A DNA stretch of 64,000 bases from Deroplatys truncata (GCA_030765065.1 CM060980.1:65332364-65396363), one strand, 5' to 3'; counted from the first letter of the stretch, positions 23,701 to 34,195 are shown. Program-made: numbers and translations. The notes: generated by a model from the sequence alone, not told the origin.

Positions 23701-23870
23701 ACAGTTTACAATACATGCAGAATATCAAGAACTTACACCTAAAAATCCGATCTTCTTTCCATTATGCATTGAGTGCACAATTCACTCCATATCTGAATAT
23801 GTGGACGTAGTTGAAAAACAAAAGATTAGAGCGTTGACACTTTAACGAAAGAGAATCGGGCCAAGCCTTG

Positions 23871-24136
23871 TGACGTCATGCAGATTCAATGGTTGCTATG
23901 GTTACAGGGCTGCAGTTTCCGCCCCATTGTTACAGCTGTGATGTAGGTAATACATGTTGTTACGGAACTGCCAGTTGTCCAATAGGATGTGACGAAAACA
24001 GATTTATGCCGCTTCATGCGTTGGTTTCCATTTTAGCCCGCTTTCGAAAGAAGAGAGGTTGATGAAGCTTTCACAAACTCATTTCCTTTCGACTCTGCAC
24101 TTCATCTATATATACCCGTTGCAAGCATTTTCAGTG
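23871..24136 (+). promoter_or_regulatory. Promoter-like cluster: CRE, X-box-like, CCAAT, TATA, initiator
   Basis: The interval between two R905 copies is GC-richer than they are. In order it holds a perfect CRE TGACGTCA (23871-23878), an RFX-like GTTGCTATGGTTAC (23892-23905), ccaatagg near 23979, TATATATA (24107-24114) and TCAGTG (24131-24136). The A of the last would be 26 bp from the TATA box. No coding exon is recognisable downstream before the next R905 copy at 24192. All factor names are by motif; function is inferred. Confidence 0.35.
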
Positions 24137-24191
24137 CAACGCGTTTCAATAAGTGCAAGACGCAAGGTGCGTCATTGGAGACCTGTTATTT

Positions 24192-24858
24192 AAAAATCTT
24201 ACATGTTGCTTTCATATAACTTTCTCTACTAGCTCCTCTACAAACTTTTCATTGTTGTCTGCTTCTTCTTAAGAGAATTTAAATCTTTAATTACACATTT
24301 CCACATTTCGATGTAGATATAAAGGAATACACTAAACTAAAGTCAAACTTCCTAAAAGTGGGTCGCTATGTCATGGCTTCGAAATCCCATTCTCTTTGCA
24401 TGATCACAAGGGTGAAAAATAACGAATAGCGGCTGACACCACAAAAAATTTATTTGACATAAATTATATGTTTTAACAAGATCTACATCTTTTATACAAT
24501 AAGATTTTGTTTATCTCTTACGGTTTACCAGTTATACAAAACAAACTTCACAGGCTATTCCCAGAAAATTCAAGATATAAATTTTACATGTCATACATAT
24601 ATCTTAAACATGTCCTTAAAGTCATTTTTGAGAAAATAAAAAATAATGAAAAGTTTTCCATTTAAACGTTTGGGGTTTAACCGACTTTTCGTTGTTGAGT
24701 TATGCTGGCCCCCCACACACACATACATGCCCACTTTTTTCTAAAAAGGCTTTTTTCAGGAGCTTCAAAACGTGTATTTCCGGTGAAATCTCGGTATTAA
24801 ATCTTGGATGGAATGCAGCCTCTACTTACTGTAGATAAGTAGAAGAGAAAGGGAAAAA
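24192..24858 (-). mobile_element. R905 repeat, diverged copy
   Basis: The 3' end is at the left (aaaaatcttacatgttgc, then actttctctactagct) and the 5' end at the right (gataagtagaagagaaag). It is shortened inside, losing part of the region before the GT block. The next copy follows immediately in the same orientation. Confidence 0.8.
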
Positions 24859-25027
24859 TATGATGTGTTGCACTCACATGACTTTCTCTACCTATGAACA
24901 AACTATTTTTATAAACGCTTATTCTCCATCTATTTCATGTTAATCGAAATGTCGGGATGTTAATCCTATTACCAATTTCTTGTGGAAGCAAGGGGAATAT
25001 GGTAGGCTTTAAGAGATAGTCCAATCT
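24781..25027. repeat. 247-bp duplication, unit 1
   Basis: It spans the junction of two R905 copies: the 5' end of one and the 3' end of the next. An equally long copy lies at 25472-25718, with five mismatches that I could count by eye. Confidence 0.9.
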
Positions 25028-25222
25028 TTTAAGAGTTTGTTGCTATGTGGAGCATTTCATTCTCTTTGCATGTTCAGGACATAAAACATCGAATAATGAA
25101 TTGATATTTGTGAAAAAGTATATTGGAAAATTCAAACAAGTAAGTAATACCTCGGAAATGTTCACTCCACAAAACAAACGTATATGGCATAAACTGTGTG
25201 TTTTAACGAGATCTGCATTTTT
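24859..25222 (-). mobile_element. R905 repeat, 3' part of an interrupted copy
   Basis: It starts with the tail (gatgtgttgcactcacatga) and runs backwards through the family to taacgagatctgcattttt. There a plus-strand copy starts at 25223. The matching 5' part is at 25911-26319. Confidence 0.82.
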
Positions 25223-25471
25223 ACGCTCTCTACTACGTATAGTAAGTAGGGGAAGTATTGTATTCCACCCAAAATTTCGATACCGAGATTTCAGATTTCA
25301 CCGGAAATATATGTTTTGAGGCCCCCTGAATCCAAAAAAAGCATTTTTGGAAACATGTCTGTGTGTGTCTGTGTGTATGTCTGTGAACAGCATAACTCAG
25401 AAACGAACAGTCGGATAAATACCAAACTTGGTATTTAGGTTCAATATCTTCCAGAGATGCGACACGAAGGT
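25223..25471 (+). mobile_element. R905 repeat, 5' part of an inserted copy
   Basis: It begins acgctctctactacgtatag and follows the family closely to agatgcgacacgaagg. It is interrupted by the second unit of the 247-bp duplication and resumes at about 25723. Confidence 0.83.
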
Positions 25472-25718
25472 CGGTGAAATCTCGGTATTAAATCTTGGAT
25501 GGAATGCAACCTCTACTTACTGTAGATAAGTAGAAGAGAAAGGGAAAAATATGATGTGTTGCACTCACATGACTTTCTCTACCTATGAACAAACTATTTT
25601 TACAAACGCTTATTCTCCATCTATTTCATGTTAATCGAAATATTGGGATGTTAATCCTATTACCAATTTCTTGTGGAAGCAAGGGGAATATGGTAGGCTT
25701 TAAGAGATAGTCAAATCT
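25472..25718. repeat. 247-bp duplication, unit 2
   Basis: Copy of 24781-25027 including the same element-element junction. Sharing the junction shows this arose by DNA duplication, not by independent insertions. Confidence 0.9.
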
Positions 25719-25908
25719 TCAGCCCCAGATTACCATTTACATGGAAAATTTATCGAAAATTTTAATTTTCTCAAAAATGGCTCTAACGATTTTGATTAAA
25801 ATATCATATGTTTAAGATATTTTCATGACAAATGAAATGTATATCTCGAATTTTCTGGGAATGTCTCCAAAAGTATTCTTCATTGTGAACGACTTTTGCA
25901 GAATGAAA
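25719..25908 (+). mobile_element. R905 repeat, continuation of the inserted copy
   Basis: Continues with ccagattaccatttacatgg to gaacgacttttgca. The 3' half of this copy is absent. It forms the left arm of a large inverted repeat with the next segment. Confidence 0.8.
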
Positions 25909-26319
25909 CATTTTGGGGACATTCCAGAAAATTCAAGATATACATTTCATTTACTATGAAAATATTTTAAACATACGAACGACATTTTAATCAAAATCGT
26001 TAGTCATTTTAGAGAAAATAAAAATTTTCGAAAAATTTCCATGTAAATGTAGTCTGTGATGGGGAGATTTTCTTGAAAATCTTCGTTTCGTATCCTCGGA
26101 AGATAGTAAACTCAAGCGCCAAGTTTGGTATTTATCCGACTTTTCGTTTTTGGTTATGGTGTTCATAGACTGACAGACAGGCAGACACACAAGAGCATGT
26201 TTCCAAAAATGCTTTATTTGGATTCGGGGCACCTCAAAACGTTTCCAGTGAAATCTCGATAGAGACTTTTTGGGTGGAATGCAATACTTCACCTACTTAC
26301 TATACGTAGTAGAGAAAGT
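25909..26319 (-). mobile_element. R905 repeat, 5' part of the interrupted copy
   Basis: Runs from gaatgaaacattttggg on the plus strand to cttactatacgtagtagag and agaaagt at the right edge. With 24859-25222 it accounts for a single minus-strand element lacking about 55 bases at the break. Confidence 0.82.
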
Positions 26320-26329
26320 AAAAACGCAT

Positions 26330-27660
26330 TGCCACTAATATTTATGTGATATTGCTTTAGAAATATGTGACTTAGAACAATCAACATCAATAAGTTTTCA
26401 TTTGTTATAGTAAAGATAGGTCAGAAGTATCTCAGTCTATGAATCGTGAAAAGTTATCACAAATGTTTATATTTTAAAACGCTTGGTTATTTTACAAACA
26501 AATTACAAATGAATTTTATCGTATGTATCTACTTAGGCTGTTAAAGAAAGGTATTTAAATTTCAAAAGTGGATAATTTTTTTTTGCTTACAAAGCAAAAG
26601 GAGAATTGCTCACAATGAAGAGTATCAAGTTGGATATATTGTATAAATTTTATCGTTAAGTACAAAGGTTTGGTAGATCTAAACTTGCCAGGATCTAAAA
26701 TCCAGTTACAAGAAAGCTCAGACAAAAGTATTGCAGCGACACAACTCAGGAATTTCAACCTACGAGAAAGCATTGTTAAACACACAATTATTAACATAAA
26801 TTATTAACACATTTTTTAGCGTTACCTTTCCTACGATTTATTATTTTATTTTTCTTTCTTAACACCCCGGGGTAAACCACTATATATTTGCTAGAAATGA
26901 GACACGCCCTATAATTTAGCAAATATAGGAACTTAAGCTCGTAACATGCTTCTCTTCCGAATTGTGAGTCAAGTATTAATTCTGGTAAGAACAAGCTACC
27001 TAAATACGTGTGCCCCGGATTAATTGCCCATCTCCAGGCATCTTTCGGTTGCAGACTCCAGCCGTATCAGTGCGCCATCACTAATTACGAAGTTGTAATC
27101 TTTGGAACCGAGAGAGTGGAGTGCAGTGCTTTTAAGTTACTTACCCACTTGACAGAGTACTGTGTATGTATCTCAGCAGGCATGTGTAAACCAGATTATT
27201 TATACCACTGCACTCAACTTTTCTTTTCGGTCCCTAAGATGACAAGACCAGCAATGACCAATGTCATTCACCTCCGGGATCCAAGCAGTAAAAGTAGGCG
27301 TTAAGTACATACATTAAACTGGATTCTACAATTATAATGATATTTACAGAGAACTCCATGTTGAAAACTGAGTTAATGCTAAGTTATTTCTTGTTAATTT
27401 AGTGTACAAAACATGATTGCAATTGCCACACAGCAAGTTCATAAATGTATTATTCATACAAAAAGCGATTGTTCAACCCAGTTTGCGTTAGTAAAACAAA
27501 CGCTTGCCCATAAATGGTTCCCAGCTAGAACAGACATTTTCAAAACATGTTGCGTAAATGTAGCACAGACGTAAGCTTCTATCTAGGAAAACAAAATAGG
27601 ACAGGAGTATTTCGGAAATTACCTATGCAAGAAAACCCCCTTTATTCCTATGGTGAAATC
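26330..27660. other. Unannotated stretch
   Basis: AT-rich with a GC-richer interval at 27000-27310 that is open on the plus strand for 98 codons. No motif, and I do not recognise the peptide. Confidence 0.4.
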
Positions 27661-27801
27661 GGAGGCTTTGGTTTCAAAGTGGTATTATTACTCCCAGAGG
27701 TGGCGTTGTTTTTACGTTGGTTGTATTCATTTTCATCATGAAATACACTCCGATTCGCATTTTCAGACTCCACTCGGTTAGGGTAGAGTTAGTTAAATAA
27801 C

Positions 27802-27876
27802 GATTCTCCAGTAGGGAATCGAACCCGGGATCCGTTGAGAATCCAGAGTGCTGATCATTCCACCACAGAGGTAGTT
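27802..27876 (-). mobile_element. tRNA-like SINE head
   Basis: The minus strand reads ctctgtggtggaatgatcag (A-box side) and tcccgggttcgattcccta (strong B box). A canonical cloverleaf does not close, because the acceptor ends do not pair. An AT-rich body may run left from here. Confidence 0.5.
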
Positions 27877-27891
27877 TAGGAATAAAATTAT

Positions 27892-28262
27892 TGGACATAA
27901 ATTGCATAATTTAATTTTCCTAAACTGCTAAGCTGTATCTTTTATGGTTTCCCAAAGTAAAAAATTCGACTACAATATATTTACAAGAAATCAAATATAT
28001 ATATATATATATATATTTATTTATTTATTTATTCTATGTGTTAGTGTCTCTAGCTGTGATATTTTGATCGAAATCGATAAGGCTACCTTATAAAAATAAA
28101 AAGGAACGAATATTATTCCATGCAAAACGCTTTACTGCTGTGCGCGGAAACCTTTCTCCTTAAGTTCCTATAAATATTTGAGTTTATCTGACTTCTTATT
28201 TTTGAGGCTAGCTCCTCAAAGATGAACACGCATGCATGCACGCACCTACACGCGCGCGCATA
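27892..28262 (-). mobile_element. R905 repeat, very diverged partial copy
   Basis: The order of family words is recognisable: gacataaattgcat, tcttttatggtttccc, gatcgaaatcgataaggc, a gcgcgaaacctttct region and gagtttatctgacttcttat. Both termini are missing and a TA/TTTA microsatellite has grown inside. The AC block has become acgcatgcatgcacgcac. Confidence 0.5.
27994..28033. repeat. (TA)n then (TTTA)n microsatellite
   Basis: TA run followed by four TTTA units. Confidence 0.93.
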
Positions 28263-28476
28263 GCTTTTTTAAAAGTCTATTACAGGTAGCACTAAAGTGA
28301 ATTTTGGAGAAATTTGGAAATTGTGTCATCACTATGATTAAATGCTATGGTTTGTCTACCTTATAAAGAGGCGGAGAAAGAAAGAAAAAAAAAAGAATAA
28401 CATTGTGAATGTCAGCTCTAACTGAGCTAAAACATGGTGAAAATTTGAAAGTAAATGGATTTGATTTAACAAAAAA

Positions 28477-28491
28477 ATATATATATATATA
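28477..28491. repeat. (TA)n short microsatellite
   Basis: About eight TA dinucleotides after an A run. Confidence 0.8.
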
Positions 28492-28827
28492 TGCCAACAA
28501 AGAGATAAGAAAGAGATACAAAACTCTATGATATGCACGCATCTCAATTTGCTCAATTTAGTTTTAAAGTAAAAGCGCTTAAAATTATTAAAATTCAGTA
28601 AGTTCTTGCCTTGCGTATAATTATTGTACATGAGTAGAAGGTTATTCACCAAAAGCCATAAGTAAATAAATACATTTAATAAAAATCAGAACGCTATAAC
28701 TATATTTTCTATGCCGGCATTCCATTTTGCCAAGTGTAGCAGAAATGTTAGAGATATTTAATTATTAAATTATGCATTTTTTAAACATTTATAGGTTATG
28801 CAACTGAGGGGAAAATCTCGCGCATTG

Positions 28828-29285
28828 CGATCTACATACATCTATTGTAGCTACTACTCCCCCAGGAGGAAGGAATGAAGTGATGGAACCACTGGAGGCT
28901 ACAGGCCACAGCAGACAGGCCACAGAGACGCGTGGAAGTCCTTAACAATTTCAGGCTAGAAAACGCGTCCCATGCTGGAACTGCCTAAGAGAGAGCGATG
29001 AACACCTGTCAACAAAACAGCCCTCTAGTGTTCACAAGGAATACATTTTTCCTTTGAGCAAAAATCCGCACCATACTCCACGAAACATAGAAGTACCCCG
29101 TTTCCTTCTCAACAGAAGGAAACGGAATGAACACGAAATGATGGAAAGGAAATCGTGGTAAACGAAAAACCCCCCAGGATTCCCCTACCGACCAGCGAAA
29201 ACCGCGAGAAGCCCAAGGTTAGAGTGGGTGGTCGACGGAAAGCGAACCCGAAACCTCCCGAATAAAACTTCGCCCGTACCTTAAT
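28828..29285 (-). mobile_element. Long tRNA-headed SINE, about 460 bp
   Basis: On the minus strand the head has attcgggaggtttcgggttc (B box) near 29250, then a body with gggtttttcgtttacc and tttcctttccatcatttc. It ends in cttcctcctgggggagtagt and the terminal word gatctatgtagatcg-like sequence at 28828. The distal 270 bp is repeated at 30772-31090. It is GC-richer than its surroundings and non-coding. Confidence 0.7.
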
Positions 29286-29289
29286 GCTT

Positions 29290-30570
29290 CAGGTTTATGT
29301 TTTCTCATTTTATTCTGTTTACCGAACCTAAAAGTTCTGAAAGTCTCCAAATTCTAGTTAGGGCGCTATATATATGTGTAATATTACCGAGTAGCCCTTT
29401 ATGATGATTCCCCTCTCTAAATAGTAGTAAAGTTTTAATAAACTCGCGGAAACGTCTGAAACAAAAGCGGATGTTTTGCTTGAGGTAAGTGGTTTAGAAA
29501 ACGGCAGGAGTAACGAAAATGAATTATAGATAAGCGCATTAGCCAGTGAAAGCAAACGCAGGCTTAAAGAGCGAAACACTTCGTCAAAAGACGCTCTTTC
29601 CGAAACACTGAGAAGAGTAAAACAGAGAAAGCAGCCGGTTAAGTATGACTAAAATATACTCAATAATGATCCTGTGTATAAAATGCACTTTGAAAAGAGA
29701 GGCTCAAAAATTTGGAAATAAATTTGTATACAGTGACTCCAGAACGTATTCCTCTCCACTTAAGTAATGGAGAGAAAATTATCATTTGTTATTCCCAGAA
29801 AGCGCAAACGATATTCTAATTTGTGTATTCTGGTATTTTTCGTCATTTTTCATTCCATTAGTTTTATAATTTCTTTTGAAAATTACATCGAATTTTTAAA
29901 TTTTCATATATGGCAGTTACAAAATTATTTTACATGCATTTGGTAGAATGCCTGAGTGTGACTGGTATATAATTTAAACGACAAGAAATTTTAAGAAGTC
30001 GTAAAAACTAGGGTCTTCAAGTGAAAAAGTATAAAATTGGTAATTCCTGAATTTTATCATTTTCTTTCAATAAAAACCTATTTATTGGTTTTAAAATTCT
30101 CCGCTACTAAATACCTGTAAAATAATTTTGTAAACACCACATGCGCAATTTGAAAAAACAAATTATAAAACTAATAAAATAAAACTCTTGGAAAACGCCA
30201 AAACATGTAAATTGCAATATCGTTTGTTCTTTTTGCATGTTAAGAATTAACTTGGTTAATTTAAAATGGAGACGCACTATATCATTTCGCAGGTGTTATT
30301 TATTCATAAAGATGCCCGGCAGGAATTTGTCCCCGTAGGTTTTTACTTGAGTTTATTCATAGTGCAGTAGCTAAAACAGACTTCAACATTTATAATATAT
30401 TATCTACCTTAGCCGGCATTGCATGGTTATATTATGAGTAAGCATTAGTGGCTCGTGAGAATACATTTTGGGTGATCACCAAATTTTAGATTCAGAAGTC
30501 CTGAAAATGTGAAATAGCATCTGCTGGATAATAGTCATGAACAAGTTGATACAACTGAAGCCGCTCCCAA
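29290..30570. other. Unannotated AT-rich stretch
   Basis: No recognised feature. Confidence 0.4.
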
Positions 30571-30755
30571 TAATAATAAGAAGAAGAATCGTAACTTGTC
30601 TGGCGAAAGAAAGGGTTGCTTTTGTGAATGTTTGTTGTGCACATAATGAAGTACACCCGTGAACAAAAAAGGTCATGTCTTCAACGCAAAGTTGTTTACA
30701 CCATACGCTATATATTTGTGTAACCGCTGTAGCAAGTTCTACGACATTATTAAAA
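30571..30755. repeat. 185-bp direct repeat, left copy
   Basis: It starts in an AAT/AAG tract, contains cttgtctggcgaaagaaagg and gaagtacacccgtgaac, and ends acgacattattaaaa. The right copy is at about 31104-31312, separated by a SINE. Confidence 0.88.
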
Positions 30756-30771
30756 TAATTCCGATCTACAT

Positions 30772-31090
30772 AGATCTATTGTAGCTTCTACTCCCCCAGG
30801 AGGAAGGAATGAAGTGATGGAACCACTGGAGGCCAGGCAGACAGGCCACAGAGACGCGTGGAAGTCCTTAACAATTCCAGGCTCGAAAACGCGTCCCATG
30901 CTGGAACTGCCTAAGAGAGAGCGATGAACACCTGTCAACAAAACAGCCCTCTAGTGTTCACGAGGAATACATTTCCTTTGAGCAAAGATCAGCACCATCT
31001 GTTCGGCACCACCATACGCTACGAAAAATAGAAGTTGAGAAGGAAACGGAATGAAAAGGAAATGATGGAAAAACGAAAAACCACCCCAGC
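30772..31090 (-). mobile_element. Long tRNA-headed SINE, head missing
   Basis: It matches the distal part of the 28.8-kb SINE with few changes (ctcccccaggaggaaggaat, gagacgcgtggaagtcctta, aacacctgtcaacaaaacag). The tRNA-like head is absent, and the 5' edge meets an AAT/AAG tract that starts the right copy of the flanking direct repeat. Confidence 0.75.
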
Positions 31091-31103
31091 AACACCTGCA
31101 CAT

Positions 31104-31312
31104 TAATAATAATAATAAGAAGAATAACAAGAAGAAGAAGAAGAATCGTAACTTGTCTGGCGAAAGAAAGGGTTGCTTTTGTGAATGTTTGTTGTGCACA
31201 TAATGAAGTACACCCGTGAACAAAAAAGGTCATGTCTTGAACGCAAAGTTGTTTACACCATGCGCTATATATTTGTGTAACCGCTGTAGCAAGTTGTACG
31301 ACATTATTAAAA
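31104..31312. repeat. 185-bp direct repeat, right copy
   Basis: Nearly identical to 30571-30755 but with a longer AAG tract at its start. Too long to be a target-site duplication. Confidence 0.88.
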
Positions 31313-31559
31313 GTGCTACCTTCCATGTAAGTTCTCTGTAGCGCTGTGACAAAACGTGGTGGAGACTCCTGGGTAAGACCACAGCTTCACTTCTCGCATG
31401 TAGTAAACACTTTTGTTTTCTTCTGTTAATAATGCTCAATCAACACTTACTAGTTATAGTGACTACTTATTTTCGATATACTGCATTTCATGCACGGTAT
31501 TTGTTAAAATTCATTAGTATAGTTATTACGATGAAAAATACGTGGCTTCACAATTTCAT

Positions 31560-32033
31560 CATTCATCTATATCTTGTTGGATATCAAGGGACGGTCTAGG
31601 TGTGTTGTGACCGCTTGACGATATGCTGAACAGTGCGATATGCGCGGTAAAACTTGAGAATGTTTTGAGTCCTTCAGTGAGGATGAGATATTCTTATGGA
31701 ATTTTTGAATTTGTACAGGATAATCATCCCATCCTCATATGTCGAAAGGTTCCAAATTGGTTATCAGCGAGGCAGGATATCAGGGTGGTAGACTGACCTC
31801 CCTGTTCAACAGATTTGAACCCTGTTGAAAATGTGTGCGCTGAGGTGAAAAGGGAGCTGTACTTGCATTTCCCCGCAGATATATGAAGGACAAAACATGG
31901 CCACTGGGCACAAATTCAAGAAGCCTGGGATGTTGTAGCTTCTCGTCCACGTTACTATAGGGATTTAATTTCATCTATAACCCGATAATTAAGGGCAGTT
32001 ATACATGCTCAGGGTTCATACAACCGATATTAA
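31560..32033 (+). pseudogene. Tc1-like transposase, C-terminal half
   Basis: The plus strand encodes FEFVQDNHPI (second catalytic Asp), NWLSARQDIRVVD, then a stop in place of the Trp of the WPP motif, and TDLNPVENVCAEVKREL (Glu of the triad). It then has WAQIQEAWDVVASRPRYYRD and a C-terminus ending in RY near 32033. At least three stops interrupt it and the part upstream of 31690 is frameshifted. The N-terminal DNA-binding half is missing. It differs in motif wording from the remnants at 6.4 and 60.9 kb, so it is another Tc1/mariner lineage. Confidence 0.85.
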
Positions 32034-32041
32034 CTTTATTA

Positions 32042-32163
32042 AGTTTTAGTGTTTTAGTTTTAGAAGATAACAATTTATTTGCATTTATTTGTTTAAGACG
32101 AGTGTTTTAGTAGACTTATGTTTTCGTATGCATAGATATACCTAAAACTTAAAACACTAAAGT
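32042..32163. repeat. Short inverted repeat
   Basis: agttttagtgttttagttt at 32042 is nearly the reverse complement of aaaacttaaaacactaaagt ending near 32163. It lies just after the transposase stop and could be remains of the element's inverted terminus. Confidence 0.45.
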
Positions 32164-32219
32164 TATATTAACGCAATATGTGCTACACATCCAGCCACAA
32201 AATTAATAACAAAAAATAG

Positions 32220-32310
32220 CAATAACTAATGCCAGATTTGAACCGAGGAGCTTATGAGCGCAAGCAGTGCCTTCTTAACCTCTCGGCCAAGAAATGTTCC
32301 GTGCTCCGTT
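32220..32310 (-). mobile_element. tRNA-Ser/Leu-like SINE head
   Basis: The minus strand reads cttggccgagaggttaagaa (A-box side, as in class II tRNAs) and aagctcctcggttcaaatc (B box). The variable arm and acceptor do not fold as a true tRNA. I read it as a retroposon head. Confidence 0.45.
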
Positions 32311-32730
32311 TTCAGTAGCTATTAAGCGTCACCACCGAGAAACACTGTTATAAGGTGACCATTGCGCTCTCAAGCACGGCCAATTCCATAGTTCTTGCAT
32401 GTACGTTGTGAATACAGCTGTTACGAAGGTACACGAAACCCTCCGATCATCGCATGGAATCTGGGGATGACTCATTTTTTGTCCACATCGTTTTAGGGCA
32501 AAAAACGAAGTAATATGTACATTAAATACTTAAAATTATGGATGGTATGGGGAAAAAGTGGGATAAGTTTCCGCGCTTGTGCACGTTACCTACTTCTGCC
32601 GTTGTATTCTACCATCTAGTAGCATTGACATAAAATTGAAGTGGTAGTATGGAAGCAATGCGGGAGAAGCTTTCTGCGATAATACACTCCTTCAAGTGTG
32701 CACGATCGTAGGTATTTGGCCCATAAGGTA
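32311..32730. other. Unannotated stretch
   Basis: Moderate GC, no recognised coding or repeat feature; it leads into the NRF1-like site. Confidence 0.4.
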
Positions 32731-32745
32731 ATTACGTCATACTAG

Positions 32746-32759
32746 TTGCGCATGCGCAA
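32746..32759. promoter_or_regulatory. NRF1-type palindrome
   Basis: TTGCGCATGCGCAA contains the full TGCGCATGCGCA consensus bound by NRF1 and its insect homologue. tacgtcat (half CRE) lies 12 bp upstream and gccgccatg (YY1-like) about 210 bp downstream. Such sites normally sit in housekeeping promoters, but no coding exon is visible nearby. Confidence 0.4.
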
Positions 32760-33984
32760 AAGCTCCTTAAAACGTACACAAGTCAAGATGTACTAACGAA
32801 CCTGTTGCCATGTTTCATCGAGTTTAGAGGTGTAGCACGGTAGATTTAAACGCCCTAGGTTTTAAATTACCACACACAGGTAACGATTAAAAGAATAAAC
32901 GACCAATATATCCACCAGGTGTTAAATGTTACGGTGTTCATGTGCTCTTGTGCTCTTATGCAGTAGCCGCCATGTAAGCAAAATGGATATAAGGATACGA
33001 GTGGTTTTTGAAAGCCTTGATTAGCCCATAATTTTCACTCGCATCGTCCAAAGTTTGGTGCAGATCAGTTAAATAATGCCGACTTCATTGCATACTTCAA
33101 TGTGCAGTTTGCCTACCCACCTACATGAGTGGATTTTTTCTGCTTTGAAAATCTATGAATTTCTCCATGTTCTTTAATTTTAATGGTAAATTGTATTTTT
33201 TAATTTATAAAGATATTTTAAGGGGCGCCCAGGCAAATCTGGAATTTTCGAGTGCGTGCCGATTCACCTGATATTCTAAAAAGTCTCAAATCGTGGAAAT
33301 GAATTTAAAATAAAATGTATACTTATAGCCTTCAGTCGAATTGCGGCTAATCAAAAATAGTTTAATTAAAATAGTTTATATATAATAAGACTATTTAAAA
33401 TTTTAATTTACGCTGTGAAATTGAAACCTCCCATGTGACAAGCGAGAGCAGAAACCATTACATCATTGAAACTGAGTGGAGTAGGAGTCCATAATACGAC
33501 AAGAGTGTTTCAGTCACTTCCCTTGGTTCCACTATGGTTGTAATCCGCTCCAATATAAATTAAAAATAATAAAAATTAAACTAAATTAAATAAATAATGA
33601 ATACAAATTTAGAAAAGCACCAGTGGCATATGCACCTAAAGTTAGGGACATCCTAAATGGCCTCAAATTCACCGAAATGAAGCATCAGTCTGCAAAAATA
33701 AACTAATAACGTAACATCAACATGATTTACACAATTAACTGCACAAATATAAATAATACAACATAGTATCTTGCTTTATGTAGTTTAGAAATTACATTAT
33801 ATCCTATACATAGATAAGGAATTAAAAGATAACTTTGCGATGTACAATTTGCTGCTACAATTTGTGAACAATGCTCATAAAAACGCTGGTAGTTATCTTT
33901 TCTTCTTCTTCCTCCTTACAAATGTTAGGTCCTGTGGCTCTTACGATCTGACGGTTGAACTTTCAATTATATCGCATCCTTGAA
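32760..33984. other. Unannotated stretch
   Basis: Falls from moderate GC to AT-rich; no gene recognised. Confidence 0.4.
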
Positions 33985-34195
33985 CTACCAAAGTTCTCCT
34001 CTCGTGTGAATGATAGTGCGCATTGGCCATTGTTTGTACGCATGTAATGTAGATGATTTATGCATTTGGTTTAGTAATCTTGTATATGATCAATTGCGGG
34101 TTCTAATTGTAATTCTTTTATTACTTCCTCATTATGTTTATGATCCCATTTGGTATATCCTGCTGTGTATCTCAAATTTCATTACCAATTATTCA
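33985..34195 (-). pseudogene. Non-LTR retrotransposon ORF2 C-terminal remnant
   Basis: The minus strand encodes AGYTKWDHKHNEEVIKELQL, then EPAIDHIQDY, a stop and INHLHYMRT. The AGYTxxDHxxNEE(I/V)xxEL pattern followed by W-x-x-H-x-x-RM is a hallmark of insect non-LTR reverse transcriptase C-termini. It lies downstream, in sense, of the catalytic fragment at 34.8-35.1 kb. The 600 bp between them is not recognisable, so they may or may not be one element. Confidence 0.68.

Noticed and set aside
27802-27876. Genuine tRNA gene
   Set aside because: A good B box, but acceptor and anticodon arms do not pair; SINE head is the simpler reading. The same applies at 11.1, 32.2, 35.6, 40.4 and 52.8 kb.
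28201-28262. CRISPR-like or alternating ACGC array
   Set aside because: It is the decayed AC block of an R905 copy; no spaced direct repeats of CRISPR type occur in the window.
30476-31326. Two frames with an identical N-terminal peptide as a gene pair
   Set aside because: The identity is explained by the 185-bp direct repeat; one frame runs into SINE sequence.
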